Below, piece after piece: positions 24,203 to 33,316 of a stretch of 64,000 nucleotides of DNA. A program made the translations under genes and the position numbers. Origin of the DNA: Levilactobacillus fujinensis (GTDB lineage Bacteria > Bacillota > Bacilli > Lactobacillales > Lactobacillaceae); contig NZ_RHNX01000002.1 of NCBI RefSeq assembly GCF_003946335.1, positions 62,001 to 126,000 on the forward strand, given 5' to 3'. How positions within the stretch are numbered: the first letter of the stretch is position 1; every line of letters starts with the position of its first letter. The notes under the pieces were generated by a model. The model worked only from the letters and a program-made list of their open reading frames with translations, was not told the origin of the DNA and ran no database searches.

Positions 24203-24853
24203 CTAGTCTTCGCTGCCCATCATTCGGCCAACGAATGCTGCTAAGATTGCACCAACTTCTGGCGCCAAAATATACAGCCACAGGTGCGACAGCGCGCTAC
24301 CACCAGCGAAGATTGCGGGCCCAAATGACCGGGCTGGGTTCAATGAACCGCCCGTTAGATTTAGTGCCACAATAATCAAGAAAGCCAAGGTTATCCCAAT
24401 CGTCAAACCGGCAAAGTCTCCGTTGCCATGACGGTCGCTGGTCACGTTTAGAATCACCAGCAGGAACAGGAACGTCACGAGTGCTTCTACCACGAAGGCT
24501 AAGCCCATAGAAATCTTGGGAAAGTCCGTTTGCCCCAATTGGTTCGTCGCTAAACCCAGTCCGCTGACAAATAATTTAATAAAGGCCGACGCCACCGTCG
24601 CCCCCAATACCTGCGCCACAATGTAGCCCGCCGCGTCCTTACCGCCAATGCGCCGATTGATCAACATAGCCGTCGTCACTGCCGGATTAAAATGTCCACC
24701 GGAAATGCCGCCAAATGCGTACGCCGACACTGTAATCGCCAGCCCAAAAGCCAGCCCAATCGTCAATGTATTCCCCGCGGCGACCGTTACAGCGCCCGTA
24801 CCCAAGAAGACCAGCATAAAAGTCCCCATAAACTCTGCAGTATATTTCTGCAT
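24203..24853 (-). CDS. Aquaporin (MIP family, AqpZ-like)
   Basis: 216-residue channel with six membrane segments and both half-helix NPA boxes: GGHFNPAVTTAML and GGSLNPARSFGPAIF. Ser after NPAR (rather than the Asp of glycerol facilitators) favours a water channel, though lactobacilli also have members that pass small solutes. The start at ATG 24853 is set by GGAGGAATTATC; the open frame continues upstream without a ribosome site. It follows the pcp gene on the same strand but with a terminator between. Confidence 0.92.
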   Translation of the reverse strand: MQKYTAEFMGTFMLVFLGTGAVTVAAGNTLTIGLAFGLAITVSAYAFGGISGGHFNPAVTTAMLINRRIGGKDAAGYIVAQVLGATVASAFIKLFVSGLGLATNQLGQTDFPKISMGLAFVVEALVTFLFLLVILNVTSDRHGNGDFAGLTIGITLAFLIIVALNLTGGSLNPARSFGPAIFAGGSALSHLWLYILAPEVGAILAAFVGRMMGSED

Positions 24854-24963
24854 GATAATTCCTCCAATCTCACTTATATAAATAATTATAGAACACTTCG
24901 CTAAACGACGGTACCAATACGCAAAATGTCCCGGCAACTCGACCATTTTTGAGTGCTGACACT

Positions 24964-24996
24964 AAAAAACGCTCCTCCACATTGAAGAAGCGCTTC
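24964..24996 (-). terminator. Terminator of the pcp gene
   Basis: On the minus strand AAGCGCTTCTTC pairs imperfectly with GGAGGAGCGTT and is followed by TTTT, 5 bases past the pcp stop. Confidence 0.75.
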
Positions 24997-25000
24997 CGGC

Positions 25001-25612
25001 TCACTCTGTTTGCTGGACGATTGCCGTAATCGCCGCCGTGATTCCGCGCACATCGTCCGTCAACGACATCGACGGCACGTTGGGGCGTTCGGTCACCTGA
25101 CTTGGCAGAAACGGAATGTGCATGAATCCCGCGTGTAACTCCGGAAACTCAGTCGCCCGCAAGTACTGAACCTGATACATAATATGATTGCACACATAAG
25201 TTCCGGCCGTCGTCGACACAGTACTTGGCAGTCCAGCCGCCCGAATCGCCGCCACCATGGCTTTGACCGGCAGTTGTGTAAAGTAAGCCGTCTCCCCATT
25301 CGTCTGAATTGGTTGGTCGACCGGTTGCTGCCCAGCGTTATCCGGAATGCGACCGTCGCTCAAATTAATGGCAACCAGTTCCGGTGTCAAGGCTGCGCGA
25401 CCCCCCGCCTGACCAACGCTCAAAACCACATCCGGGTGCTCGCGAACGATAGCCGCTCGCACGACCTCTGCACACCGATTAAAGATGGTCGGAATCTCCA
25501 ACTTTACAATTGTCGCCCCGGAAATCGTTGCCGGCAACTGTTCCACTGCCTCAAGCGCCGGGTTCGTCGATTCGCCACCGAACGGGTCAAAGCCCGTCAC
25601 TAGAATTTTCAT
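25001..25612 (-). CDS. pcp: Pyrrolidone-carboxylate peptidase
   Basis: 203-residue cysteine peptidase (family C15) that removes N-terminal pyroglutamate from peptides. [19 protein letters not shown] is the signature start; [12 protein letters not shown] carries the catalytic Glu, [11 protein letters not shown] the catalytic Cys, and [12 protein letters not shown] the catalytic His. GGAGGTGGCGGCG precedes ATG 25612; the longer frame begins with the GTG in that site. Cytosolic and probably monocistronic. Confidence 0.95.
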   Translation of the reverse strand: MKILVTGFDPFGGESTNPALEAVEQLPATISGATIVKLEIPTIFNRCAEVVRAAIVREHPDVVLSVGQAGGRAALTPELVAINLSDGRIPDNAGQQPVDQPIQTNGETAYFTQLPVKAMVAAIRAAGLPSTVSTTAGTYVCNHIMYQVQYLRATEFPELHAGFMHIPFLPSQVTERPNVPSMSLTDDVRGITAAITAIVQQTE

Positions 25613-25692
25613 CGCCGCCACCTCCGCTAAATATTAGTCCCATTATACGCTAAAGAGACGACTGTAGCGCAATCGCCTCCAATTGTCACTTT

Positions 25693-27912
25693 TTACTTTT
25701 CAACTGCATCGATCACTAATAGCTGGGAACTGAAGTCAAATGACTCCTCGATTCCCTCCGTGCTGTCTTGTACGTGTGGGATGAAAACGCCAGCATTCAT
25801 CAGCTCATCGCCGTAATAAACGTGGTCATTACCGGCAATCCGGTATTGCTGAGTCGGTAGCAATCCGCGCAAATAGAGGCGATTGTATGCTGGATTCGGA
25901 TGATTCAGCACTTGATACCGCGCCGCAACTGCATGTTGACCGTTCGCACTGACGACCTGCCAACTACCGACGTTGCCATCACCCGTAAACGGACTATCCA
26001 GACGGTAGAACTTACCTTGCTGGAACAGCTCGCGATGGGCTTTGTAGAAAGCAACCTGTTTCTTGATGGCCACCTTTTCAGCAGCCGAACAGGTCGTCAC
26101 GTCCAATTCGTAGCCAAGGTCACCAAAGTAAGCCACGGCCGCCCGCGTTTCAATCGGCGTGATTCGACCCATCTGATCATTCGGCACAGCCGACACATGT
26201 GCGCCCATCATTGCTTGCGGATAACCGTACGACGTGCCAAATTGAATCTTCAAACGTTCCACGGCATCTGTATCATCGCTAGTCCAGGCTTGTGGTGCGT
26301 ACGCCATCATGCCTAAATCAAAACGACCACCTCCAGAAGCACAGGATTCAAACAACACATCTGGATATGTTGTCGTCAAGCGGCCATACAGTTGATAAAC
26401 GCCGAGCATGTAACGGTGAGCAAATTCCAACTGCTGACCAGCTAGTAAGGTTGGGCTGTAGGCCTCCGTGATATTGCGGTTCATATCCCATTTGATGTAG
26501 TCCAGCTGGGCATCTTCAATCAGTCGGCTGATTTTACCATACAGATAGTCAACAACTTCCGGATTCGCCATGTCAATAACAAATTGATTCCGTCCGGGCG
26601 TCATTTCCCGGTGGGGTGTCTTGACTGTCCATTCCGGATGGGCGCGGTACAAGTCGCTATCGATCGAAATCATTTCCGGTTCGAACCACAATCCGAATTT
26701 CAATCCCATGTCATGAATTCTGTCGGCCAAATGGGCGATTCCATTAGGTAATTTCCGTGCATACACATCCCAGTCCCCCAAAGACGTGGTATCGTCGTTA
26801 CGGTGGCCGAACCAGCCGTCATCCAGCACAAACATTTCAATTCCCAGGTTTTTGGCTTCGCTAGCAATCGCCGTCAGTTTGGCCTCATCAAATTTAAAGT
26901 AGGTCCCTTCCCAATTGTTGATCAGTACTGGCCGCGGCGTCTGGGCAAAGTGTGGGTTCACCAAGTGGTGTTGATAAAATTCACCCATTTGCTGACTCAA
27001 CTGATTCAAGCCGGCAGTCGTGTAACTGAGTACGGATTCCGGCGTCTGGAACGTCGCACCAGGCGTCAACTGCCAGCCGAATTCTTCCGGATTGATGCCA
27101 GTTAAAATACGCGCCGTATCAAAGGCGTCGACCTCAACTTGGTCCAAAAAGTTCCCGGAATAAATCAGGTTAAAACCAAACGCCGACCCGTGATCTTCAT
27201 CCGTTGTGGGGCGGGCCAAAATCATGGCCGGATTCTGTTGATGACTGGAAGCCCCCCGCAAACTGCCAATGCTCTGTGACCCACTATGAAGTGGTGAGCG
27301 CACCAAGTGCCGTTCACGCGCCCAGCTCCCGGAAAACTGTAACAACTCGTAATTGGCATCCGGCAAATCCAGCTGACTGCTCATGGCACGATCAAGCAAT
27401 AACGTCTGCTCGCCGCCATTCGCGAAGCGTGCACTCCGCACAATAACGTCCTGATGGGGGAAAATTACATACTGCAAGTCCAGCGTTAACTGGGCCACGT
27501 CATCGTGTAACGTAAGCGTCAGTGTCTGGACATCATCACCAATCGCAAAGGTCGATGGTAGCCCATTCAGCCGCTGTTTTCCATCTGTCACTCGGTAGCT
27601 CTGATAGTGAAATTCTGAAATCCGGCTCCCATCCGGTGAAGTCACTTGAAACGCCGGATCACGATAATCTCCCTTGCCTAAGCTGGCGAACTCCTGCTTT
27701 AAAGTTTCCGGTTGAAAGTCTGGTCGATCAAGCCGCCATGCTGGAATCGCGCCGTGCTCTTCGCGAACGGTCAGATCGGGATAGTTGGCCTGGTCATGAA
27801 TCCGCTGTCCATAGTACAACTGTCCCAATTCTCCGTTCTCCATGACGTGAAGAATATAACTGGTATGGTCGGTCTGCAGATGAAATTGATGCTGCTGAAC
27901 TGAAATTGGCAT
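25693..27912 (-). CDS. melA: Alpha-galactosidase, GH36
   Basis: 739-residue GH36 enzyme that hydrolyses alpha-1,6-galactosides such as melibiose and raffinose, close in length to L. plantarum MelA. The N-terminal beta-supersandwich is followed by the TIM barrel with NNWEGTYFKFDE, VLDDGWFGHRNDD, the nucleophile in YIKWDMNR (Asp476), the substrate-binding FESCASGGGRFD and the acid/base in TSDDTDAVER (about Asp546). GAAGGGAGC lies 6 bases before ATG 27912, which I prefer to the in-frame TTG 18 bases earlier. No signal peptide. A cre site is placed 51 bases upstream. No transporter adjoins it. Confidence 0.96.
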   Translation of the reverse strand: MPISVQQHQFHLQTDHTSYILHVMENGELGQLYYGQRIHDQANYPDLTVREEHGAIPAWRLDRPDFQPETLKQEFASLGKGDYRDPAFQVTSPDGSRISEFHYQSYRVTDGKQRLNGLPSTFAIGDDVQTLTLTLHDDVAQLTLDLQYVIFPHQDVIVRSARFANGGEQTLLLDRAMSSQLDLPDANYELLQFSGSWARERHLVRSPLHSGSQSIGSLRGASSHQQNPAMILARPTTDEDHGSAFGFNLIYSGNFLDQVEVDAFDTARILTGINPEEFGWQLTPGATFQTPESVLSYTTAGLNQLSQQMGEFYQHHLVNPHFAQTPRPVLINNWEGTYFKFDEAKLTAIASEAKNLGIEMFVLDDGWFGHRNDDTTSLGDWDVYARKLPNGIAHLADRIHDMGLKFGLWFEPEMISIDSDLYRAHPEWTVKTPHREMTPGRNQFVIDMANPEVVDYLYGKISRLIEDAQLDYIKWDMNRNITEAYSPTLLAGQQLEFAHRYMLGVYQLYGRLTTTYPDVLFESCASGGGRFDLGMMAYAPQAWTSDDTDAVERLKIQFGTSYGYPQAMMGAHVSAVPNDQMGRITPIETRAAVAYFGDLGYELDVTTCSAAEKVAIKKQVAFYKAHRELFQQGKFYRLDSPFTGDGNVGSWQVVSANGQHAVAARYQVLNHPNPAYNRLYLRGLLPTQQYRIAGNDHVYYGDELMNAGVFIPHVQDSTEGIEESFDFSSQLLVIDAVEK

Positions 27913-27962
27913 GTTCGTTGCTCCCTTCAAAGTCGTTTTTCCGTTCTCATCGTAGCATATTA

Positions 27963-27976
27963 TGGGACCGCTTACA
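27963..27976 (-). promoter_or_regulatory. cre site before the alpha-galactosidase
   Basis: Minus strand TGTAAGCGGTCCCA fits TGNAANCGNTNNCA completely. CcpA repression of melA in the presence of glucose is expected. The remaining 250 bases to the next gene show no other clear element. Confidence 0.7.
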
Positions 27977-28228
27977 GTTATGATCTACGAAAGATGGCCT
28001 CACCCACCAAATGGTCGACCGCCACACGCACTGGTTTCGATTAAAAGCCAGCTACCATTGACGTAATTTACTGCAAGTCTTTTTTTCAGTGGACATTTTG
28101 CCCTTCAAATGATAAGCTACTTTCCAGCGTGATAACACTATTGCACTAGCTATTAAGCTATAGCAGTGTGGCTAATCACCATTAACATAAAATCAAGGTG
28201 TGCACTTTGAACACTAAGGAGGCCGCTC

Positions 28229-29311
28229 ATGGAAACTGAGACACTTTTGCTTCAAGCCATCGAATGTACGACCATCGATCAGATTACCGGTTTACTCGCT
28301 GACTACTTGAATCAGGCCGTTTTAGTGACCGATCAACACGGCCATATTATCAGTCAGGGACGATTGACCCTAACACAGGTACCGGCAGACTGGTTATCTC
28401 CCACGGACCATGCAACTGCTTACCATCAGGGGCAGTATGCGTTCATCCGTCATATCGTCAACCCTTTGGCGCTCAATAACTGGTACTTCTTTACCGCACA
28501 GGCCAAAAGTGATCCATTGATTTCCCACCAGGTTCAGTTGGCACTGCAGATTCTCAACCACTTCATTGATCGCTATGCGCTGAATCCTAATCAAGGCGAG
28601 GTCAATAACTTACTGGCAACCCTATTAGCCCATCCCACGACCACCGACGTCAGCCTCCTTCGCCGCGTCGTCGGTGGTCGTGACCGCATCGTCTGTGTGA
28701 CCGCCACAGCCAAAACGACGAACCAAACTGAGTTCGTGACGGCCCTGCGCGACCTGATTACGCCGTCCCCACTGACAGAGGATTCACAACAAGAACTAAT
28801 TTTCCTACTAAACGAGGCCGACCTCCCCAAGCTACGTCCACAATTAGCCCGACTGGGACAAGAATTTGATCACTACTTCTTCATCTCCGAAGCCTATCAA
28901 GATGTCGTCAAAACGCCAGAGTTCCTGCAAATTTGTCGACAAGCCAGTCACCTCGCGCACCAGTTACACACGGCAACTATCGTGAACTCTACGCAGAAGT
29001 ACAACATCTACATTATTTTGTCACAGGTCAAAGATTCGTCGTTACTAAAGAACACGATGTGCGCCCAACTTCTCTTTTTGAAACAGTACGATGACGACCA
29101 TCATACGGCGTTATTCGCCACCCTCTACGAATTTTTAGAAAACGATTGTCGCATCAACACGACTGCTGAACAACTGCACCTACACCGCAATAGCCTGTCT
29201 AAACGGCTCGCCAAGATTCAGGGGTTAATTGAAATCGATTTCGATAATCCGGACAAGACATTTGGCTTTCGGCTGAGCTACCGGTTATTTAACTACCTTC
29301 AGCTGCAATAA
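28229..29311 (+). CDS. PucR/CdaR-type transcriptional regulator
   Basis: 360-residue regulator with a small sensory N-terminal part (LADYLNQAVLVTDQHGHIIS) and a C-terminal PucR-type helix-turn-helix: NDCRINTTAEQLHLHRNSLS then KRLAKIQGLIEIDFDNPDKT. The family controls use of purines, sugar acids and similar compounds. AAGGAGG lies 6 bases before ATG. An HxlR-type gene follows 24 bases after it on the same strand. No obvious target gene is divergent except the alpha-galactosidase about 300 bases away, so that link is possible but unproven. Confidence 0.82.
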   Translation: METETLLLQAIECTTIDQITGLLADYLNQAVLVTDQHGHIISQGRLTLTQVPADWLSPTDHATAYHQGQYAFIRHIVNPLALNNWYFFTAQAKSDPLISHQVQLALQILNHFIDRYALNPNQGEVNNLLATLLAHPTTTDVSLLRRVVGGRDRIVCVTATAKTTNQTEFVTALRDLITPSPLTEDSQQELIFLLNEADLPKLRPQLARLGQEFDHYFFISEAYQDVVKTPEFLQICRQASHLAHQLHTATIVNSTQKYNIYIILSQVKDSSLLKNTMCAQLLFLKQYDDDHHTALFATLYEFLENDCRINTTAEQLHLHRNSLSKRLAKIQGLIEIDFDNPDKTFGFRLSYRLFNYLQLQ

Positions 29312-29335
29312 TTATATCAGAAAGGATCTGGCAAC

Positions 29336-29650
29336 ATGGCATTAACACAGCTCAACCTCGGCAGCGAACTTGGCGTCGAGGTGCTCCACCAACGTTGGTA
29401 CGCCCTCATCTTGTATCAACTCGATCCTCAACCCACAGATTTCATGGCGCTCCGACGCACCGTTCGTGGAATTTCAACCTTCAACCTCCTATTGCGGCTT
29501 AAACAACTCACGGACCTTGGGTTGATTGAAACGATAGCAGACGATGCTTACAGCTATCAGCTTACGGATAGTGGCTGTATGTTTCACAACATCTTACTCT
29601 CCCTGGAACATTGGGGAAACGCCACCTTAACACACGAACTTAGCCGGTAG
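29336..29650 (+). CDS. HxlR family winged-helix regulator
   Basis: 104-residue winged-helix protein of the HxlR type: VLHQRWYALILYQLDPQPTD is the opening helix-strand, FMALRRTVRGISTFNLLLRL the recognition region and QLTDLGLIETIADDAYSYQL the wing. It lacks the redox Cys near the N-terminus that some HxlR proteins use. AAAGGAT stands 7 bases upstream. It probably shares a transcript with the PucR-type regulator. Its targets are unknown. Confidence 0.8.
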   Translation: MALTQLNLGSELGVEVLHQRWYALILYQLDPQPTDFMALRRTVRGISTFNLLLRLKQLTDLGLIETIADDAYSYQLTDSGCMFHNILLSLEHWGNATLTHELSR

Positions 29651-29694
29651 CCAAGTGGTTGAAATGACGTGCACAATCAGAGCTGGCGGCCATT

Positions 29695-29742
29695 AACGTA
29701 GCTGTCACAAAAACAGCATGACTAATTTAGCCTTCAAGCCTT
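29695..29742 (+). repeat. Repeat R2, copy 2 (partial)
   Basis: AGCTGTCACAAAAACAGC, then ACTAATTTAGCCTTCAA, matches the last third of R2 copy 1 with about the same spacing. Confidence 0.45.
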
Positions 29743-29749
29743 GAGCAGT

Positions 29750-29793
29750 CAAAACGGACGCCACCAAACCATTGCGGTTCGTCGACGTCCGTT
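29750..29793 (-). terminator. Terminator of the old-yellow-enzyme gene
   Basis: AACGGACG and CGTCCGTT form a perfect 8-bp stem with an inner AACC/GGTT pair; the minus strand continues with TTTT. Confidence 0.7.
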
Positions 29794-29804
29794 ATTTATA
29801 AGAT

Positions 29805-30977
29805 CTATTTTTTAAAGACAGGATCTTCTGCATCGGCCATAGTAGGTTGGTTCAATGCTGGCACAAAACCTATGTGAGCGCCACCAGCATCCATTCCAGC
29901 TAAGAAGTCGAAGTAAGGTGACGCAATACCCAACTCATCTAAATCGGCTAGTGGCAGGGTATAGCGAATACTATCTTCAGCACCTGCTACAACTTTTTCG
30001 ACCCATTGTGGCTCCCGGATACTCTCCCGACCAATAGCGACAAAGTCAATGTCGGCCGTCATGACGCGTTCAGCATCTGCTGGCGTGTCAATACTTCCAA
30101 CGGAAATCAGGGGTGTCTGAGAAACTGCGCGCTGAATCTTCTTGATTACTGGTTCCTGATCATCATGATCACGCAGAGATGTCCGCCAAACATTTCCCAT
30201 GGAAACGTGCAGGTAGTCCAAGCCCAAGGTATCCAACTTAGCAACCAGTTTTAGCGTATCAGCCAAGGTGATTCCGGGTTCCTCAATTTCTTCTGGCGAG
30301 AATCGGTAACCCACTGCAAATGGGCGATTGCTATTTTCCTTAACGGCGCGTTGCACTTCAGCCACGATTCGTAGCGGGAAGGTCATCCGTTTTTCAACGG
30401 AGCCACCCCACTTGTCAGTCCGGCGATTACTGTGTGGTGAGAAGAACTGTTGAATCAGATACGTATTGGCACCGTGAATTTCAACGCCATCAAATCCAGC
30501 CGCAATGGCCCGGCGCGTTGCTTCGCCAAAATCTGTGATGGTCTGTTCAATTTCGGTAGCCGTTAATGCCACTGGCGTTTCAGCCCCGGGACGTAGCGCC
30601 GCAACTGCACTGGCGGAAACGGTCTGCTGTCCCCGTAAGATAGCGGAAGTCGACATCCGACCAACACTAAAGATCTGCAAGATGGCCTTCGACCCATTCT
30701 TCTGGATAGCACGTGCTAACTTCCTCAAACCCGGAATGAACCGATCCTCGGCGGCCGACAATTGGCCTTCGAACCCCTTGCCTCGGGCATTGACGTAAGC
30801 AACTGGGGTAATAAACATTCCCACACCACCGGTATGAATGTCGGCATAGCGCAACTCTTCACGGGAAACCTCCCCGTTCTCTAATGCCATGCATTCCGTC
30901 ATTGGCGGTAAAACCACTCGGTTCTTAATCTGAACACCAGATTTTAACGTCTTTGGTTGCAAAAATTGATAACTCAT
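29805..30977 (-). CDS. Old-yellow-enzyme family NADH:flavin oxidoreductase
   Basis: 390-residue FMN-dependent reductase of the OYE/NADH-flavin-oxidoreductase family, without the extra C-terminal FeS/FAD modules of dienoyl-CoA reductases. KNRVVLPPMTECMALENGEV is the N-terminal FMN block, GFDGVEIHGANTYLIQQFFS and SNRRTDKWGGSVEKRM are the active-site blocks (the conserved HGxNxYL and the RxDxYGGS-like stretch), and FVAIGRESIREPQW ends the barrel. It reduces activated C=C bonds in enones or similar compounds. ATG 30977 sits 8 bases after GGAGG; a GTG just before it is an alternative. A TetR gene is divergent and probably represses it. Confidence 0.9.
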   Translation of the reverse strand: MSYQFLQPKTLKSGVQIKNRVVLPPMTECMALENGEVSREELRYADIHTGGVGMFITPVAYVNARGKGFEGQLSAAEDRFIPGLRKLARAIQKNGSKAILQIFSVGRMSTSAILRGQQTVSASAVAALRPGAETPVALTATEIEQTITDFGEATRRAIAAGFDGVEIHGANTYLIQQFFSPHSNRRTDKWGGSVEKRMTFPLRIVAEVQRAVKENSNRPFAVGYRFSPEEIEEPGITLADTLKLVAKLDTLGLDYLHVSMGNVWRTSLRDHDDQEPVIKKIQRAVSQTPLISVGSIDTPADAERVMTADIDFVAIGRESIREPQWVEKVVAGAEDSIRYTLPLADLDELGIASPYFDFLAGMDAGGAHIGFVPALNQPTMADAEDPVFKK

Positions 30978-31110
30978 CACAAAAACCTCCTACACTTAAC
31001 TTAAGCTTGCTTATGGTTCAACGCCCCTAACTATTCTGTACTGGTTGGGTAACGCTTACTTGTCCAATGTACCAGATACGCTTATGATAAGTAAGAGACG
31101 ATTCGTGCTT

Positions 31111-31130
31111 TTTGTTCATTACTAAACAAA
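31111..31130. promoter_or_regulatory. Candidate TetR operator
   Basis: TTTGTT-N8-AACAAA is a dyad 31 bases before the tetR start, in the divergent region with the OYE gene. It fits the size of TetR operators and may serve autorepression. Confidence 0.4.
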
Positions 31131-31160
31131 GTCTATATTCTGTCCAAAGTTGGTGAAAAA

Positions 31161-31703
31161 ATGGATATTCGACAACAGCTTTTCAACGCCGTCTACACAC
31201 TCGGCCAGCACCAGGAAATCAAGAACATAACGGTGAACGACATTCTCCAGGAAGCTAGCGTGAGTCGGGGGTCCTTTTACAAATACTTCGCTGATAAATA
31301 TGATGTGATTAATTGCTACTACCAGGAATCGATGACTGAAATTTTCAAAGACTGCCATGAGTACACGTGGGAAGGGATTTTTACCAAATCCTTGACCTAT
31401 CTCAAATCCCATCAGGCATTCTTCAAAATGACATTTCAAGATACCGGTCAAAACTCCTTCACTGACTTTTTCCGTAGTGAGCTAGTCCGCGAGTTTTCTA
31501 ACACCATTATTATTCACAGCACGCACCAATCGCTCTCGACCGATGAGCAAAAGGCGCTCCATTTCTACGTGGACGGCTTCGTCAGCTATATTCGGCGCTG
31601 GGCACTAACCGACATGCGACAGCCCACAACTGAGTTGGGCCACGACCTCCACTTATTCATGCCGGAATTACTTTGCCGGATTCAGTTAAATCTTCGCCAC
31701 TAA
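31161..31703 (+). CDS. TetR/AcrR family regulator
   Basis: 180-residue regulator with an N-terminal TetR helix-turn-helix: ITVNDILQEASVSRGSFYKY, FADKYDVINCYYQE. The C-terminal ligand domain (FKMTFQDTGQNSFTDFFRS) is of the compact type found in small lactobacillar TetR proteins. Divergent from the OYE-type reductase by 183 bases, so electrophile- or quinone-responsive control of that enzyme is plausible. The ribosome site is weak. Followed by an R3 repeat that can terminate it. Confidence 0.88.
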   Translation: MDIRQQLFNAVYTLGQHQEIKNITVNDILQEASVSRGSFYKYFADKYDVINCYYQESMTEIFKDCHEYTWEGIFTKSLTYLKSHQAFFKMTFQDTGQNSFTDFFRSELVREFSNTIIIHSTHQSLSTDEQKALHFYVDGFVSYIRRWALTDMRQPTTELGHDLHLFMPELLCRIQLNLRH

Positions 31704-31742
31704 TCACCATCGCCAGACGTTCGCGCCGTAATCTAAAAAGCT

Positions 31743-31850
31743 GTGACTGGGATATAACTCAAAAAGTTGCTTCTTTCAGAATCTAACGGTTCTGAAAGAA
31801 GCAACTTTTTATTTACGCCACTATGGTGTTGAAACATACGTCATATGTCC
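31743..31850. repeat. Repeat R3, copy 2, with 20-bp perfect hairpin
   Basis: GGATATAACTC, then arms AAAAAGTTGCTTCTTTCAGA (31761-31780) and complement (31791-31810), then TTTACGCCACTATGGTGT and ATGTCCC. Compared with copy 1 the stem has C-G replaced by T-A on both arms. It lies between the converging TetR and GPH-transporter genes and acts as their terminator. Confidence 0.82.
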
Positions 31851-31864
31851 CAACTTTTTTTAAC

Positions 31865-33310
31865 CTACTTTTTTTCTGCGTCGTCCTTGCCCCAAGTCTT
31901 TTCCAATTCAGCAACGATTTCCGCATGTTTTTCTTCGGTAATCTTAACCTTGCTCAAGAAGATAATACTCCCAATGATCACGGTCACAATGGGTGTACCA
32001 AGCATAATAGCTTTCAACGTCAACACGTTGCTAGACGTCATTGCACTAACCTTAGCATTACCAGACATGCCGGCCATCACTGCCGTCATCCCAGTGATAC
32101 CAGTCACAATCGCGCCAGACAATTTATCGACCAGTGGCCGAATGGACAGAACTAACGATTCATCTCGGTGGCCCAACTTCAATTGTCCATATTCCACGAT
32201 ATCCGTAAAGGTCATCAGAACCACTAAGAAAATCAGTGGCTGTGGCAGGTTGAAGAGCGCACCTGCTAACAGAACTAACCAGAGATTCTTATCGGCAAAT
32301 GAAAACAAACCAATGGCAACGAAGATGATGACGATACAGATGACGAAAACGTTCCGTCGTTTAAACTTTTTAGCTAACGCCGGGAACAGGGAAACGGCAA
32401 GTAGACCAATCCCCATATTCAACATCCCCAGAATGGAGAATTTTGCAGCGTCGCCCAAAACGTAAGTGAAGTAGTACAGCATTAATGAATTGGTCAGGTA
32501 GACCCCTGAACCATACAGGACGTACGCTAATGCCAGCCAAAGCAACTGATCGTTGTGGACCAGGATCCACAGTACCTTCTTAAATCCAGTTTCTTCTTTA
32601 TTTTCCCGCAAACGAGAGTTAACTTCCTTAGTCCCAAATCCAATTGAAACCGCTCCCAAAAGTGCAATTATTGCAGCAACGACGGCGTACAGGAACCACC
32701 CCCGGCTATCCCCAGTACCGCCCTCGTTGGTGGCAGAAAACATTAAAATCATTGGAATAATTGTTACGGTAACAATCGTCCCCCCTAACGTAGAGCCAAT
32801 CCGGGCAATCGTTGCGGTTTTTTCCCGTTCCAGTGAATCAAAAGACAGCGCTGGTAGCATGGACCACAGACCAATATCTTTGAAGGCAAAGAAGATATCC
32901 ATAACAATGTAGACGAAGGTAAAGATGAATAGGTAATACATTGGCTTGCTAGTCAGGCCCCACATATCACTGAATAAGAGCATCATGGCTAAACCAGAAA
33001 CAATGGTTCCGACAACGACCCAGGGCTTGAATTTTCCCCAACGGGTCTGCGTCTTGTCAATCGTATTCCCAATGAAGGGATCAATGAATAACTCAGCGAC
33101 CCGAAGAACAAAGATGATGGTCGTCATGACCCCAATCATTTTATTGTTGTAGGCCGTGTCTGACGAATTAAATAAGTGATTCGTGACAAACATAATAAAG
33201 TAGCTGTTCATAACCTGGTTGAATAAGTCATGCCCAAATGCCCCAAACGCATAAGAAGTCCGGCTGACCCAACCGTGATTTGTATTGTTTTCCATAATCT
33301 TGCGCCCCAT
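31865..33310 (-). CDS. GPH family glycoside:cation symporter
   Basis: 481-residue 12-segment transporter of the glycoside-pentoside-hexuronide family (MFS-2), without the fused EIIA domain of LacS. SRTSYAFGAFGHDLFNQVMN is the family N-terminus, DPFIGNTIDKTQTRWGKFKP the helix 2-3 signature and DIVEYGQLKLGHRDESL the hallmark of the second half. It most resembles xyloside/isoprimeverose-type carriers. It follows the GH31 gene by 6 bases, so it imports the GH31 substrate. AAGGG stands close before ATG 33310; an ATG five codons later is an alternative start. Confidence 0.9.
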   Translation of the reverse strand: MGRKIMENNTNHGWVSRTSYAFGAFGHDLFNQVMNSYFIMFVTNHLFNSSDTAYNNKMIGVMTTIIFVLRVAELFIDPFIGNTIDKTQTRWGKFKPWVVVGTIVSGLAMMLLFSDMWGLTSKPMYYLFIFTFVYIVMDIFFAFKDIGLWSMLPALSFDSLEREKTATIARIGSTLGGTIVTVTIIPMILMFSATNEGGTGDSRGWFLYAVVAAIIALLGAVSIGFGTKEVNSRLRENKEETGFKKVLWILVHNDQLLWLALAYVLYGSGVYLTNSLMLYYFTYVLGDAAKFSILGMLNMGIGLLAVSLFPALAKKFKRRNVFVICIVIIFVAIGLFSFADKNLWLVLLAGALFNLPQPLIFLVVLMTFTDIVEYGQLKLGHRDESLVLSIRPLVDKLSGAIVTGITGMTAVMAGMSGNAKVSAMTSSNVLTLKAIMLGTPIVTVIIGSIIFLSKVKITEEKHAEIVAELEKTWGKDDAEKK

Positions 33311-33316
33311 TTTCCC

